DNA from: Amaricoccus sp.
Lineage (GTDB): Bacteria; Pseudomonadota; Alphaproteobacteria; Rhodobacterales; Rhodobacteraceae
Reading direction: 5' to 3'
DNA: 34,648 nucleotides
NCBI RefSeq assembly: GCF_017993425.1
Contig: NZ_JAGOMQ010000038.1
Location: 1 to 34,648, forward strand
Below, in pieces: positions 8,095 through 15,492 of this stretch (its first letter is position 1; each line of letters opens with the position of its first letter). The notes beneath the pieces were generated by a model. That model had not been told where the DNA came from. It made no database searches and saw only the letters and a list, made by a program, of their open reading frames with translations. Position numbers and translations under genes: made by a program.

Positions 8095-10643
8095 CGCATT
8101 ACACGGTCACGCTCCGTCTCGCCCCGGCCATCGCCGGCGCCGTGGCGGTGGAATGGACGAACGCCGCCGCCCCCGTCGACAGCGGCCGGGGCTGGGAGCC
8201 CTGCCTGCGGCTCGACGACGGCGCCTGGCGCTTCTCGAGCGTCGATCCGGCCGCCGCGGAGGCTGCGCATCGCCGCCGGCCCGGGCCCTTCGCCGATCTC
8301 GCGATCCGCTACCGGCTCGAGCCGGCCGGGCCGTGGTCGGCGGCCGCCGACCCGCGCAAGGACATCGTCATCGTTCCGGACGAGGGCGACGTCGAGGCCC
8401 TGCTGCCGCCGCTGGCGCTGACCGCGCCGTCGCTCCTCGGGGCGGGCCTGGTGGGGACGGAGCTCACGCTCGACCCCGGGACCTGGGGCGGCTTCCCGCT
8501 GCCGGTGCTCGCCTTCCAGTGGCGCCGCGACGGCGTCGACGTGGCCGGCGCGACGGCGCGGGCCTATGCGGTCGGGGTCGCGGACGACGGCTGCGCGCTC
8601 GCCTGCGCGGTGACGGCGACGAGCGCGGCGGGCGCCGCGACGGCGACGGCCGGGCCGGTCGCCGTGCGCCGCGCCGCGCCGCGGCGGGTGGCCGAGCTGC
8701 CCGAGGAGGTCTTCGACGAGGGGACCGGCGTTCAGCGGGTGGAGACCGCCTTCGCCTTCGCCGGCGAGGCCCTCGCCTTCTCTGCCGAGGGCGCGGCGAT
8801 CGACACGAAGACCGGCGCGCTGAGCCTGCCGACCGACCGTCCGGTCGGCGGGGCGACGGTCACGGTCGCCGCGGCGAATTCCGGCGGCCGGGCCGAGGCG
8901 CGGCTCGCCTACACGGTCGAGGCGGCGCCGCCGCGGCCGCTCGCCGCCGCCGACGTGACCGTCCTGCGCAGCGTGTGGCGGCCCGAGGGGCAGACCAAGA
9001 CCTTCAGCCCCGAGCTCGCCTTCCCGGGGCTGGCGTCGGAGACGCCGCAGGCGATCGAGTTCACCGCCGACCCGCTCGGCGCCGCCGCCCCGGTCTGGCG
9101 GCCGGTGCGGGCGAAGGCGGGCGCTGCCGGGACCTGGATGCTCGTCGACGACAAGGCGACGGCGACCGCCGACCTCGCGCTCTTCGAGGCGGGCGACGCG
9201 CGGCGGAGCCGCATCCGCCTGCGCTGGCGCACTGCCGAGACCCGGCCCTTCTCGGAGCCGGGCGCCGTGCTCGAGGCCCCGGTCCCGGCCGCCGCGGCGC
9301 CGCTCGCGCCGACCCCGGCGATGCTCGCCGAGGCGATGGGGAGCGGCGCTCTCGTCTATGACGAGACGGTGAACACCGGGGTCAACCGGCCGCGCACGGC
9401 CCATACCGTGCCCGTGGTCGCGCTCGGGGCGCTGGCGAACGTCGCCTTCGCCGCGGGCGGCAAGACGCCGGCGACCTATCTGCGCGACCAGCTGGTCACC
9501 TGGGGCTCGGGCGTGCCGGCCGCGGAAGGGGGCGTGCGCGGCCAGCGCGAGTTCCACTTCCTCGCCACGGCGGCGATCGCCAAGCGCACGCCGGCGGTCT
9601 GGAACGCGCTGACGCCACTCCTGCGCCGCAAGATCGACCGCGCCGTCGAGGGCCTGCTCGTCTCCTATTGCTGGCAGATGAGCGACCAGAACCCCAACGT
9701 GAAGGCGGGGCGGAACGAGGTCACCATCCGCGGCGAGGCGAACTGGGCCCGCGGCTTCAACCCGAACTTCACCCTGCCCGCCATCCTCGGCCCGTCGATC
9801 GCCGCCGCCTACATGGGCGGGCCCGCGGCGGCGACCGCCTTCCTCGACGGCTTCGACCGCGACGCCTTCGCGGCGGCGATCGCCGCGGACAACGTCACGC
9901 CCGCGGGCAGCCTCACGGGCCTCTGGAACACCTTCCGCCAGACCTGGCCGGGCGGCCCGACCGGAGCCGAACTCAAGGCCGCGGTGCGCAACTACCGCCT
10001 CTTCGGCATGTCGCTCGACCAGACCTCGGCGATCGCCGGCTATGCGCTCACCCAGCGGATGTGGACCAAGGTCATCAAGGTCGGCCTGACGCTCAAGGCG
10101 AACTCCAAGGTCCCGGGCGGCTTTCCCGCCCCGACCCCGGGCGCGATCGGCATCTTCGAGCCGGCCGCGAAGCTCAACGCCGCGGGCAGCGTCGGCCGCG
10201 GCGCCTTCGTCGGGCGGATCACCAACCAGGCGGCCTGGGCCGGCCTGCCGAACGCCGGGCTGCCGGGCATGGCGCACGAGCTCGACTCGAACGACGGCGG
10301 CCTGAACGGCTCGGGCGGCGGCCCGCGCTCCTCGGTGTCCTACGCCCACGAGGGCGCGGTGCTCGCCACGGTCGGCGTGGCGACGCTGGCGGTCTGCGGC
10401 ATGCTCGACCGCAGCGACGCGGCGCTGCAGGAGGGGCTCGCGCGGCAGACGCGCGGGATCACCGACCTGCGCTATCGCAACACCCACGGCCACCGCGACT
10501 TCTCCAAGGGCGGCTGGCCCTGGGTCGGCGCGGGCAACGACGGCAATGGCGACTGGGACACCGAGGGCCGCGTCGCCGCGTGGCGCTACGGCCTGGCCTA
10601 CGATCTGCACGAGAAGATCGTCCTGCCCTGGTCGCGGGGCTGA
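8091..10643 (+). CDS. Ig-modular protein with large C-terminal, possibly polysaccharide-degrading domain
   Basis: The protein has 850 residues, with a start overlapping the previous stop (ATGA), so translation is probably coupled. Residues 1-100 are a unique N-terminal region. Residues about 105-187 form a type A module (LTLDPGTWGG, LAFQWRRDG, LACAVTATSAAGA). Residues about 190-275 form a type B module (IDTKTGALSLPT, VAAANSGGRAE), both related to modules in the preceding protein. A beta region (about 280-395) leads to a 440-residue mainly helical domain with conserved-looking polar clusters: RGEANWARGFNPNF, MAHELDSNDGGLNG, SSVSYAHEG and NTHGHRDFSKGGWPW. The helical build with Asn, His, Tyr, Glu and Arg clusters recalls toroid polysaccharide lyases, but I cannot name a family. 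There is no signal peptide. A spike-borne depolymerase is the working inference. Confidence 0.6.
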   Translation: MTHYTVTLRLAPAIAGAVAVEWTNAAAPVDSGRGWEPCLRLDDGAWRFSSVDPAAAEAAHRRRPGPFADLAIRYRLEPAGPWSAAADPRKDIVIVPDEGDVEALLPPLALTAPSLLGAGLVGTELTLDPGTWGGFPLPVLAFQWRRDGVDVAGATARAYAVGVADDGCALACAVTATSAAGAATATAGPVAVRRAAPRRVAELPEEVFDEGTGVQRVETAFAFAGEALAFSAEGAAIDTKTGALSLPTDRPVGGATVTVAAANSGGRAEARLAYTVEAAPPRPLAAADVTVLRSVWRPEGQTKTFSPELAFPGLASETPQAIEFTADPLGAAAPVWRPVRAKAGAAGTWMLVDDKATATADLALFEAGDARRSRIRLRWRTAETRPFSEPGAVLEAPVPAAAAPLAPTPAMLAEAMGSGALVYDETVNTGVNRPRTAHTVPVVALGALANVAFAAGGKTPATYLRDQLVTWGSGVPAAEGGVRGQREFHFLATAAIAKRTPAVWNALTPLLRRKIDRAVEGLLVSYCWQMSDQNPNVKAGRNEVTIRGEANWARGFNPNFTLPAILGPSIAAAYMGGPAAATAFLDGFDRDAFAAAIAADNVTPAGSLTGLWNTFRQTWPGGPTGAELKAAVRNYRLFGMSLDQTSAIAGYALTQRMWTKVIKVGLTLKANSKVPGGFPAPTPGAIGIFEPAAKLNAAGSVGRGAFVGRITNQAAWAGLPNAGLPGMAHELDSNDGGLNGSGGGPRSSVSYAHEGAVLATVGVATLAVCGMLDRSDAALQEGLARQTRGITDLRYRNTHGHRDFSKGGWPWVGAGNDGNGDWDTEGRVAAWRYGLAYDLHEKIVLPWSRG

Positions 10644-10648
10644 GCCCC

Positions 10649-10679
10649 CGGCGGGACGGGCCCGGCGCCCGTCCCGCCG
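10649..10679 (+). terminator. Perfect 12-bp hairpin after the spike module
   Basis: Arms cggcgggacggg and cccgtcccgccg enclose a 7-base loop, starting 5 bases after the stop at 10643. The stem is perfect and entirely GC-rich apart from one A/T pair. No T-run follows, so it may be a transcript-stabilising hairpin or a Rho-assisted end. Confidence 0.6.
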
Positions 10680-10719
10680 CCGGAACCCGCGCCAACCGCG
10701 ACGCGACAACCTTGTCCGG

Positions 10720-10747
10720 AACCGCGCATTGTGCCCTGCGCGGTTTT
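10720..10747 (+). terminator. Candidate intrinsic terminator
   Basis: Arms AACCGCGCA and TGCGCGGTT form a perfect 9-bp stem with an 8-base loop, followed by further T residues (ggttttgg). It lies between the spike module and the ABC flippase gene and would separate the two transcription units. The T-run is short. Confidence 0.55.
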
Positions 10748-10826
10748 GGCGTATGCGAAGGGCGGACGGAACCTCGCTCCCGGGCGGCGGCCCCTTGCGT
10801 CGGTGTGCTTGAAGTGATCGTGTGAA

Positions 10827-12632
10827 ATGTTCGAGACGTATAGGAAGCTGGCCGAGCTCCTGAGCCGGAAGGAACGCCGCCGGCTCTACCTGCTCTACGC
10901 GATGATGATCGTCTCGGCGCTGGTCGAGATGTTCACCATCGCCGCGCTCTTCCCGTTCCTCGCCATCGTGGCGAGGCCGCAGATGGTCGAGACGAACGAG
11001 AAGCTTTCCGCCGTCTATCACGGCCTCGGCTTCGCCACGACGAACGGCTTCCTGATCTTCGCCGGGGCGGTGGTCTTCGCCGTCGTGTTCTTCGGCCTGC
11101 TCTTCGCGACCGCGACGCAGTACGCGATCTACCGCTTCACGGCGATGCGCGGCTACACGATCGGCGGCCGGGTGTTGCGCGGATACCTCGCCCGGCCCTA
11201 TTCTTGGTTCCTCGACCAGCACAGCGCCGACCTCGGCGCCGCCGTGCTGACCGAGGTCAACGAGGTCGTCCAGCGCAACATGCTGCCGGCGATGAAGCTC
11301 GTCGCCCAGGCGGCGGTGGCGCTCCTGCTGATCGTGCTCCTCGTCGTCGTGGACCCCGTCGCCGCGTTCAGCGCCGCGGCCGTGCTCGGCGGCTGCTACG
11401 GCGCGATCTACGGCCTCATCCGCGCCCGGCTCGCCCGCATGGGCCAGCAGCGCCGCCGGGCCAACAAGGACAAGTACAAGGCCGCCGGCGAGGCGATCGG
11501 CGGCATCAAGGACGTGAAGCTCCTGCATCTCGAGGAGGCCTTCCTGAAGCGCTACGAGCGGCCCGCCCTACGCGCCGCCGAGGCCAACGCCGCGATCGGC
11601 GTGGCCTCCGAGACGCCGCGCAACGTGCTGCGCGCCATCGCGCTCGGCGGCATCCTGTTCTTCGTGCTCGTCATGCTGACCCGCGAGGGCGTCGACATGG
11701 CCGCGATGCTGCCGGTGCTCGGCCTCTACGCCTTCGCCGGTATCCGGCTGTTGCCGGCGCTGCAGCAGATCTACGCCTCGATCGCCTCGATGCGCTTCAC
11801 GAAGCCGGTGCTCGACAAGCTCCATGCCGACGTGACCCGGAGCCTCGTCGACGCCGCGCCGGCGCCGGCGGCGGACGTCCCCGCCATCCCGCTGCGGGCG
11901 CGGCTGGAGCTGCGCGAGGCGGGCTACGCCTATCCCAACGCCGAGCGCGCCGCGCTCGACGGGCTCACGCTCGCCATTCCGGCGCGTGAGACGGTGGGCG
12001 TGGTCGGCGGCACCGGGGCCGGCAAGACGACCGCGGTCGACGTCATCCTAGGCCTGCTCAGGCCGCAGTCGGGCGCGCTCGTGGTCGACGGCGTCGAGGT
12101 GACCGACGAGACGGTTCCCGGCTGGCAGAAGTCGGTCGGCTACGTGCCCCAGCACATCTTCCTGACCGACGAGAGCGTCGCGGCCAACATCGCCTTCGGC
12201 GTCGACCGCCGGAAGATCGACATGGAGGCGGTCGAGCGCGCCGCGCGGATCGCCGAGCTGCACGACTTCGTCCGGCGCGAGCTGCCGCAGGGCTACGACA
12301 CCATGCTGGGCGAGCGCGGCATCCGGCTCTCGGGCGGCCAGCGGCAGCGTGTCGGCATCGCCCGCGCGCTCTACCACGACCCGGACGTCCTCGTGCTCGA
12401 CGAGGCGACCAGCGCGCTCGACAACCTGACCGAGCGGGCGGTGATGGACGCCGTGCACAATCTCGGCGGCAAGAAGACGATCATCATGATCGCGCATCGC
12501 CTGACCACCGTGCAGGACTGCGACCGCATCTTCCTGCTCGAGCGGGGGCGGGTGGTGGCGGAAGGGAACTACGACCAGCTCGTCGAGACCAGCGACGACT
12601 TCCGGCGGATGGTCAGCGGCGGGCGGGGCTAG
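10827..12632 (+). CDS. PglK-like ABC flippase/exporter (fused TMD-NBD)
   Basis: A 601-residue half-transporter. The N-terminal part has about six membrane segments (from LYLLYAMMIVSALVEMFTIA). The C-terminal ATPase has Walker A GGTGAGKTT near 394-402, signature LSGGQRQR near 501, Walker B VLVLDEA near 521 and the switch His in MIAHRLTT near 555. The N-terminal pattern SALVEMFTIAALFPFLAIVA is typical of the PglK/MsbA-type group that flips lipid-linked oligosaccharides across the inner membrane. Its position between the Wzy-like gene and the sugar genes supports glycan-intermediate transport. The ATG at 10827 precedes MFETYRKLAELL, the usual amphipathic start. No peptidase or RTX accessory domain is present, so a type I protein-secretion role is less likely. 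Confidence 0.85.
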   Translation: MFETYRKLAELLSRKERRRLYLLYAMMIVSALVEMFTIAALFPFLAIVARPQMVETNEKLSAVYHGLGFATTNGFLIFAGAVVFAVVFFGLLFATATQYAIYRFTAMRGYTIGGRVLRGYLARPYSWFLDQHSADLGAAVLTEVNEVVQRNMLPAMKLVAQAAVALLLIVLLVVVDPVAAFSAAAVLGGCYGAIYGLIRARLARMGQQRRRANKDKYKAAGEAIGGIKDVKLLHLEEAFLKRYERPALRAAEANAAIGVASETPRNVLRAIALGGILFFVLVMLTREGVDMAAMLPVLGLYAFAGIRLLPALQQIYASIASMRFTKPVLDKLHADVTRSLVDAAPAPAADVPAIPLRARLELREAGYAYPNAERAALDGLTLAIPARETVGVVGGTGAGKTTAVDVILGLLRPQSGALVVDGVEVTDETVPGWQKSVGYVPQHIFLTDESVAANIAFGVDRRKIDMEAVERAARIAELHDFVRRELPQGYDTMLGERGIRLSGGQRQRVGIARALYHDPDVLVLDEATSALDNLTERAVMDAVHNLGGKKTIIMIAHRLTTVQDCDRIFLLERGRVVAEGNYDQLVETSDDFRRMVSGGRG

Positions 12633-12649
12633 CGCGCCCGGACGCGGCG

Positions 12650-12661
12650 TAATGAACATTA
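12650..12661. promoter_or_regulatory. Inverted repeat TAATGAACATTA
   Basis: The arms TAATG and CATTA are perfectly complementary and separated by AA, in an A/T-rich island 70 bases before the sulfotransferase start at 12731. It could be an operator or part of the promoter of the main rightward operon. This is only a pattern, with no regulator match. Confidence 0.25.
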
Positions 12662-12730
12662 TGATGTGACGAGCGCGACCTTCCACCCCTCCGGGGTGCG
12701 GCGGGCGCGTAAAATTCGGGGCGGACGAAC

Positions 12731-13705
12731 GTGACCAAGCGACTGCTGCTCTGCATCGGGTGCGAGAAGGGCGGCACCTCCTGGCTTTCCATCTACCTGC
12801 GCGACATGCCGGAGGCGCGGCTCGGCATCCGCAAGGAGATGCACGTCTTCGACGTGCATTACCTCGCCGAGAGCCGCAGCTGGCATCTCGACCGCATCGC
12901 GCGTCGGGGCCTCCAGCTCGCCAAGCTCGAGGATACGCCGGCGAACGCGCGCCGGCGCGCGCAGATCGCCGAGCAGATCGAAGGCTACCGCGTCGCCCAG
13001 GGGCTGACCGGCGACCTCTCGCGCTACGTCGACTACTTCCGCGGGATCGCCGGGGCGGAGCCGCCGGTCGAGGTGGTGAGCGACCTCACCCCCGACTACA
13101 GCCTGCTGCGCGCGCCGCACTGGGCCGAGATCAAGCCGCTGCTCGAGGACGGCGGCTTCGACATCCGCGTGCTCTTCATCATGCGCGACCCGGTCGACCG
13201 CATCGACAGCGCCTGGCGGATGGCCGGCCGCGACGCCGTGCGCGTCGCCGAGGTCGGGCGCGGCCTTGCCAGCCGGGCGCTGCTGCGCGGCCGCGCCTTC
13301 GGCCGGCACCTCCTCGCGAAGGCCGCCCCCGCCCTCGCGCCGAAGCCCGAGGAGGAATCCTTCCTCGACTTCGCGCAGAGCGGCCTCGCGCTGCCGCGCT
13401 CGCGCTACGACGAGACCATCGCCGCGGTGGAGGCGGTCTTCGACCCCGCCCAGATCCACTACGAGTTCTACGAGAACCTGTTCAACAACGAGGCGATCGA
13501 GCGGATCACCCGCTTCGCCGGCCTGCCGTTCACGCCGGCCGATTTCGCCGCCCGCGTCAACGCGAGCCCGCTGCAGATGCCGGTCGGCCGCAGCGAGGTG
13601 GCCCGCGTGCGCGAGATGCTGGAGCCGACCTACCGGTTCTGCGGCGAGCGCTTCGGGGCTGAGCGGCTGGCCGGGCTCTGGTCCAACTGGAAGGTCGCGG
13701 CCTGA
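12731..13705 (+). CDS. Sulfotransferase domain protein
   Basis: A 324-residue soluble protein with the PAPS 5'-loop at residues 5-18 (LLLCIGCEKGGTSW) and a 3'-phosphate segment near 145-163 (VLFIMRDPVDRIDSAW), the classical RDP...S pair of carbohydrate sulfotransferases. LGIRKEMHVFD near residue 33 and the C-terminal YEFYENLF region also fit that family. The start is GTG at 12731, which places the P-loop at the usual distance from the N-terminus. The stop TGA shares its last base with the ATG of rfbC, so the two are cotranscribed and likely coupled. It would sulfate a sugar of the polymer or its lipid-linked precursor. The acceptor is unknown. Confidence 0.85.
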   Translation: MTKRLLLCIGCEKGGTSWLSIYLRDMPEARLGIRKEMHVFDVHYLAESRSWHLDRIARRGLQLAKLEDTPANARRRAQIAEQIEGYRVAQGLTGDLSRYVDYFRGIAGAEPPVEVVSDLTPDYSLLRAPHWAEIKPLLEDGGFDIRVLFIMRDPVDRIDSAWRMAGRDAVRVAEVGRGLASRALLRGRAFGRHLLAKAAPALAPKPEEESFLDFAQSGLALPRSRYDETIAAVEAVFDPAQIHYEFYENLFNNEAIERITRFAGLPFTPADFAARVNASPLQMPVGRSEVARVREMLEPTYRFCGERFGAERLAGLWSNWKVAA

Positions 13706-14271
13706 TGGCGCGGCGCGAGATCGGCGCGATCGAGGGCCTTATCCTCGTCGAGCCGCGGAAGTTCGGCGACCATCGCGGCTTCTTCTCGGAGACCTACAAC
13801 CGCGAGCGCATGGCCGCGCTCGGCTTCGCGCGGGAGTTCATCCAGGACAACCATGCGCTCTCGGGCGAGGCCGGGACGCTGCGCGGGATCCATTTCCAGA
13901 GCCCGCCCTTCGCCCAGGACAAGCTGGTGCGCGTCGTGCGCGGCCGCATCCTCGACGTCGCCGTCGACATCCGGAAGGGCTCGCCCACCTTCGGCGACCA
14001 CGTCGCGGTGGAGCTCTCGGCGGAGAACTGGCGCCAGCTGCTCGTGCCGGCGGGCTTCGGGCACGGCTACCTGACGCTCGAGCCCGGGACGGAGGTGATC
14101 TACAAGGTCACCGCCCCCTATGCGCCCGCGAACGACCACGGCTTCCTGTGGTCGGACCCCGACCTCGGGATCGACTGGGGGACCAGCGACCCGGTGCTCT
14201 CCGACAAGGACCGCGCCCTGCCGCCGCTCGCCGCGATCGAGAGCCCCTTTGCCTGGGAGGGGCCGCGGTGA
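13705..14271 (+). CDS. rfbC: dTDP-4-dehydrorhamnose 3,5-epimerase
   Basis: A 188-residue cupin of normal length for RmlC. It catalyses the double epimerisation of dTDP-4-keto-6-deoxy-glucose on the route to dTDP-L-rhamnose. Visible family marks are GLILVEPRKFGDHRGFFSE near the start, the catalytic His in GTLRGIHFQ near residue 62, the basic strand KLVRVVRGRILDVAVDIR, and VPAGFGHGYLTLEPGTEVIYK with the second half of the active site. The start shares one base with the upstream stop, and the end overlaps the rfbD start by 4 bases (GTGA). RmlA and RmlB, needed for the first two steps, are not in the window. Confidence 0.95.
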   Translation: MARREIGAIEGLILVEPRKFGDHRGFFSETYNRERMAALGFAREFIQDNHALSGEAGTLRGIHFQSPPFAQDKLVRVVRGRILDVAVDIRKGSPTFGDHVAVELSAENWRQLLVPAGFGHGYLTLEPGTEVIYKVTAPYAPANDHGFLWSDPDLGIDWGTSDPVLSDKDRALPPLAAIESPFAWEGPR

Positions 14272-15137
14272 GGCTCCTCGTCCTCGGGGCGGCGGGCCAG
14301 CTCGGCGGCGACCTGATGACGGCCGCCGCCGCCGCCGGGGTCGAGGCCGCGGGCGCCACCCGGGCCGAGGTCGACGTCGCCGACCTCCCGCGGCTTCGCG
14401 CCTTCCTCGAGGGCCAGGACTTCGACGCGCTGGTGAACTGCGCCGCGCGCCTCGACACCGAGGCGATCGAGGGCGACCCCGCCCCGGCGCTCGCCGTGAA
14501 CGGCCACGCGCCGGCGGTGATGGCCGAGGTCGCCGCGGCGAAGGGCGCACGGATGATCCAGGTCTCGACCGACTACGTCTTCGGCGGCGACACGGGCCGG
14601 GCGACGCCGCTGACCGAGGCCGACCCGACCGCCCCGGTCAACGTCTACGGGCTGACCAAGGCCTTCGGCGAGACCCTCGCCCGGCTTGGCGGCGGCGACG
14701 TGAGCGTCTTCCGCGTCGCCTCGACCTTCGGGGTGCGCGGCGCCGCCGGCAAGGGCGGCAACTTCGTCGAGACGATGATCCGCATGGGGACCGAGCGCGG
14801 CGCGCTCAAGGTGGTGGCCGACCAGGTGATGTCGCCGACCTCGACCGCCTGGGCGGCGCAGGCGATCCTCGCCTTCCTCGCGCGGGGCGGCGCGCCCGGC
14901 GTCTACCACGCGGTCAACACGGGGGCGGTCTCGTGGTTCGAGTTCGCGAGGGCGATCGTGGCGAAGGCCGGGGTGGCGGCCGAGGTGAGCCCGGTCAGCG
15001 CGTCGGAATGGCCGTCGAAGGCGCGCCGCCCGGCGTACAGCGCCCTCGACAACGCCCGGCTCGCCGGCGTGATCGGCCCGATTCCGGGCTGGGCCGAGGC
15101 CCTCGACGCCTATCTCGCCGCGAAGGGGCATGTCTGA
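14268..15137 (+). CDS. rfbD: dTDP-4-dehydrorhamnose reductase
   Basis: A 289-residue short-chain dehydrogenase that reduces dTDP-4-keto-L-rhamnose with NAD(P)H to dTDP-L-rhamnose. Evidence: LLVLGAAGQLGGDL at residues 2-15 (Rossmann loop), NCAARLDTEAIE, VSTDYVFGGD, the YGLTK catalytic Tyr/Lys pair, then VADQVMSPTSTAWAA and a C-terminal RRPAYSALDNARL typical of RmlD. The GTG start at 14268 gives the family N-terminus and overlaps the rfbC stop. The 22-nt motif at 15152-15173 begins 15 bases after its stop. Confidence 0.95.
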   Translation: MRLLVLGAAGQLGGDLMTAAAAAGVEAAGATRAEVDVADLPRLRAFLEGQDFDALVNCAARLDTEAIEGDPAPALAVNGHAPAVMAEVAAAKGARMIQVSTDYVFGGDTGRATPLTEADPTAPVNVYGLTKAFGETLARLGGGDVSVFRVASTFGVRGAAGKGGNFVETMIRMGTERGALKVVADQVMSPTSTAWAAQAILAFLARGGAPGVYHAVNTGAVSWFEFARAIVAKAGVAAEVSPVSASEWPSKARRPAYSALDNARLAGVIGPIPGWAEALDAYLAAKGHV

Positions 15138-15492
15138 GGCGCGGGGGCCTCACACGCGATAACACGCGTGATAAAGTGATCAACCAATTGATTTCAAAGG
15201 ATTATTCTAGGCGCATTCAGAAAGCCGCAACAGGTGTTGACGCGCCCGGACCGCTCTGGCGGCCGCAGGAGGGTGAACTCCCGGCCGTCGGAGGCGGCAT
15301 CGCGCAGGGCCGGCCCGGGCCGGGGGCTACCGCGCGGCCGGCGGGCGTGTTAGGCAAGGCGCCGCGCGCGGGCTTTCGGGTCCGCGCGCGGCTGGTGTAT
15401 GGGCCCGGTCAAGAGGTGTTCGAGATGTATCCTGCCCGTTTCCCGCGCCCTGCGGCGCGCCCTGACCACCACCCCGTCCGCCGAGGCCGCCC
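15138..15492. other. 355-base intergenic region, no gene seen
   Basis: The first 100 bases are markedly A/T-richer than the neighbourhood and contain the 22-nt motif (15152-15173) and the inverted repeat ATCAACCAATTGAT (15179-15192). The rest is GC-rich with no convincing ORF; weak reading frames lack a start and homology. A TTGACG at 15238-15243 resembles a -35 box but has no matching -10. It probably holds the promoter or leader for the dehydrogenase gene at 15493, or an internal promoter of the operon. Confidence 0.45.
15152..15173 (+). promoter_or_regulatory. 22-nt motif, copy 2
   Basis: It contains TAACACGCGTGATA (15160-15173), identical to the reverse complement at 1862-1875, preceded by a second ACACGCG ten bases upstream. 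The half-sites at 15152-15158 and 15162-15168 are one helical turn apart, as regulator sites often are. It lies 15 bases downstream of rfbD and about 320 bases upstream of the next start. Confidence 0.45.

Noticed and set aside
10827-12632. ABC protein as a type I secretion exporter for the Ig-repeat proteins
   Set aside because: It lacks the C39-like N-terminal domain, there is no HlyD partner beside it, and the Ig proteins have no RTX or glycine-rich C-terminal signal. The N-terminus is PglK-like.
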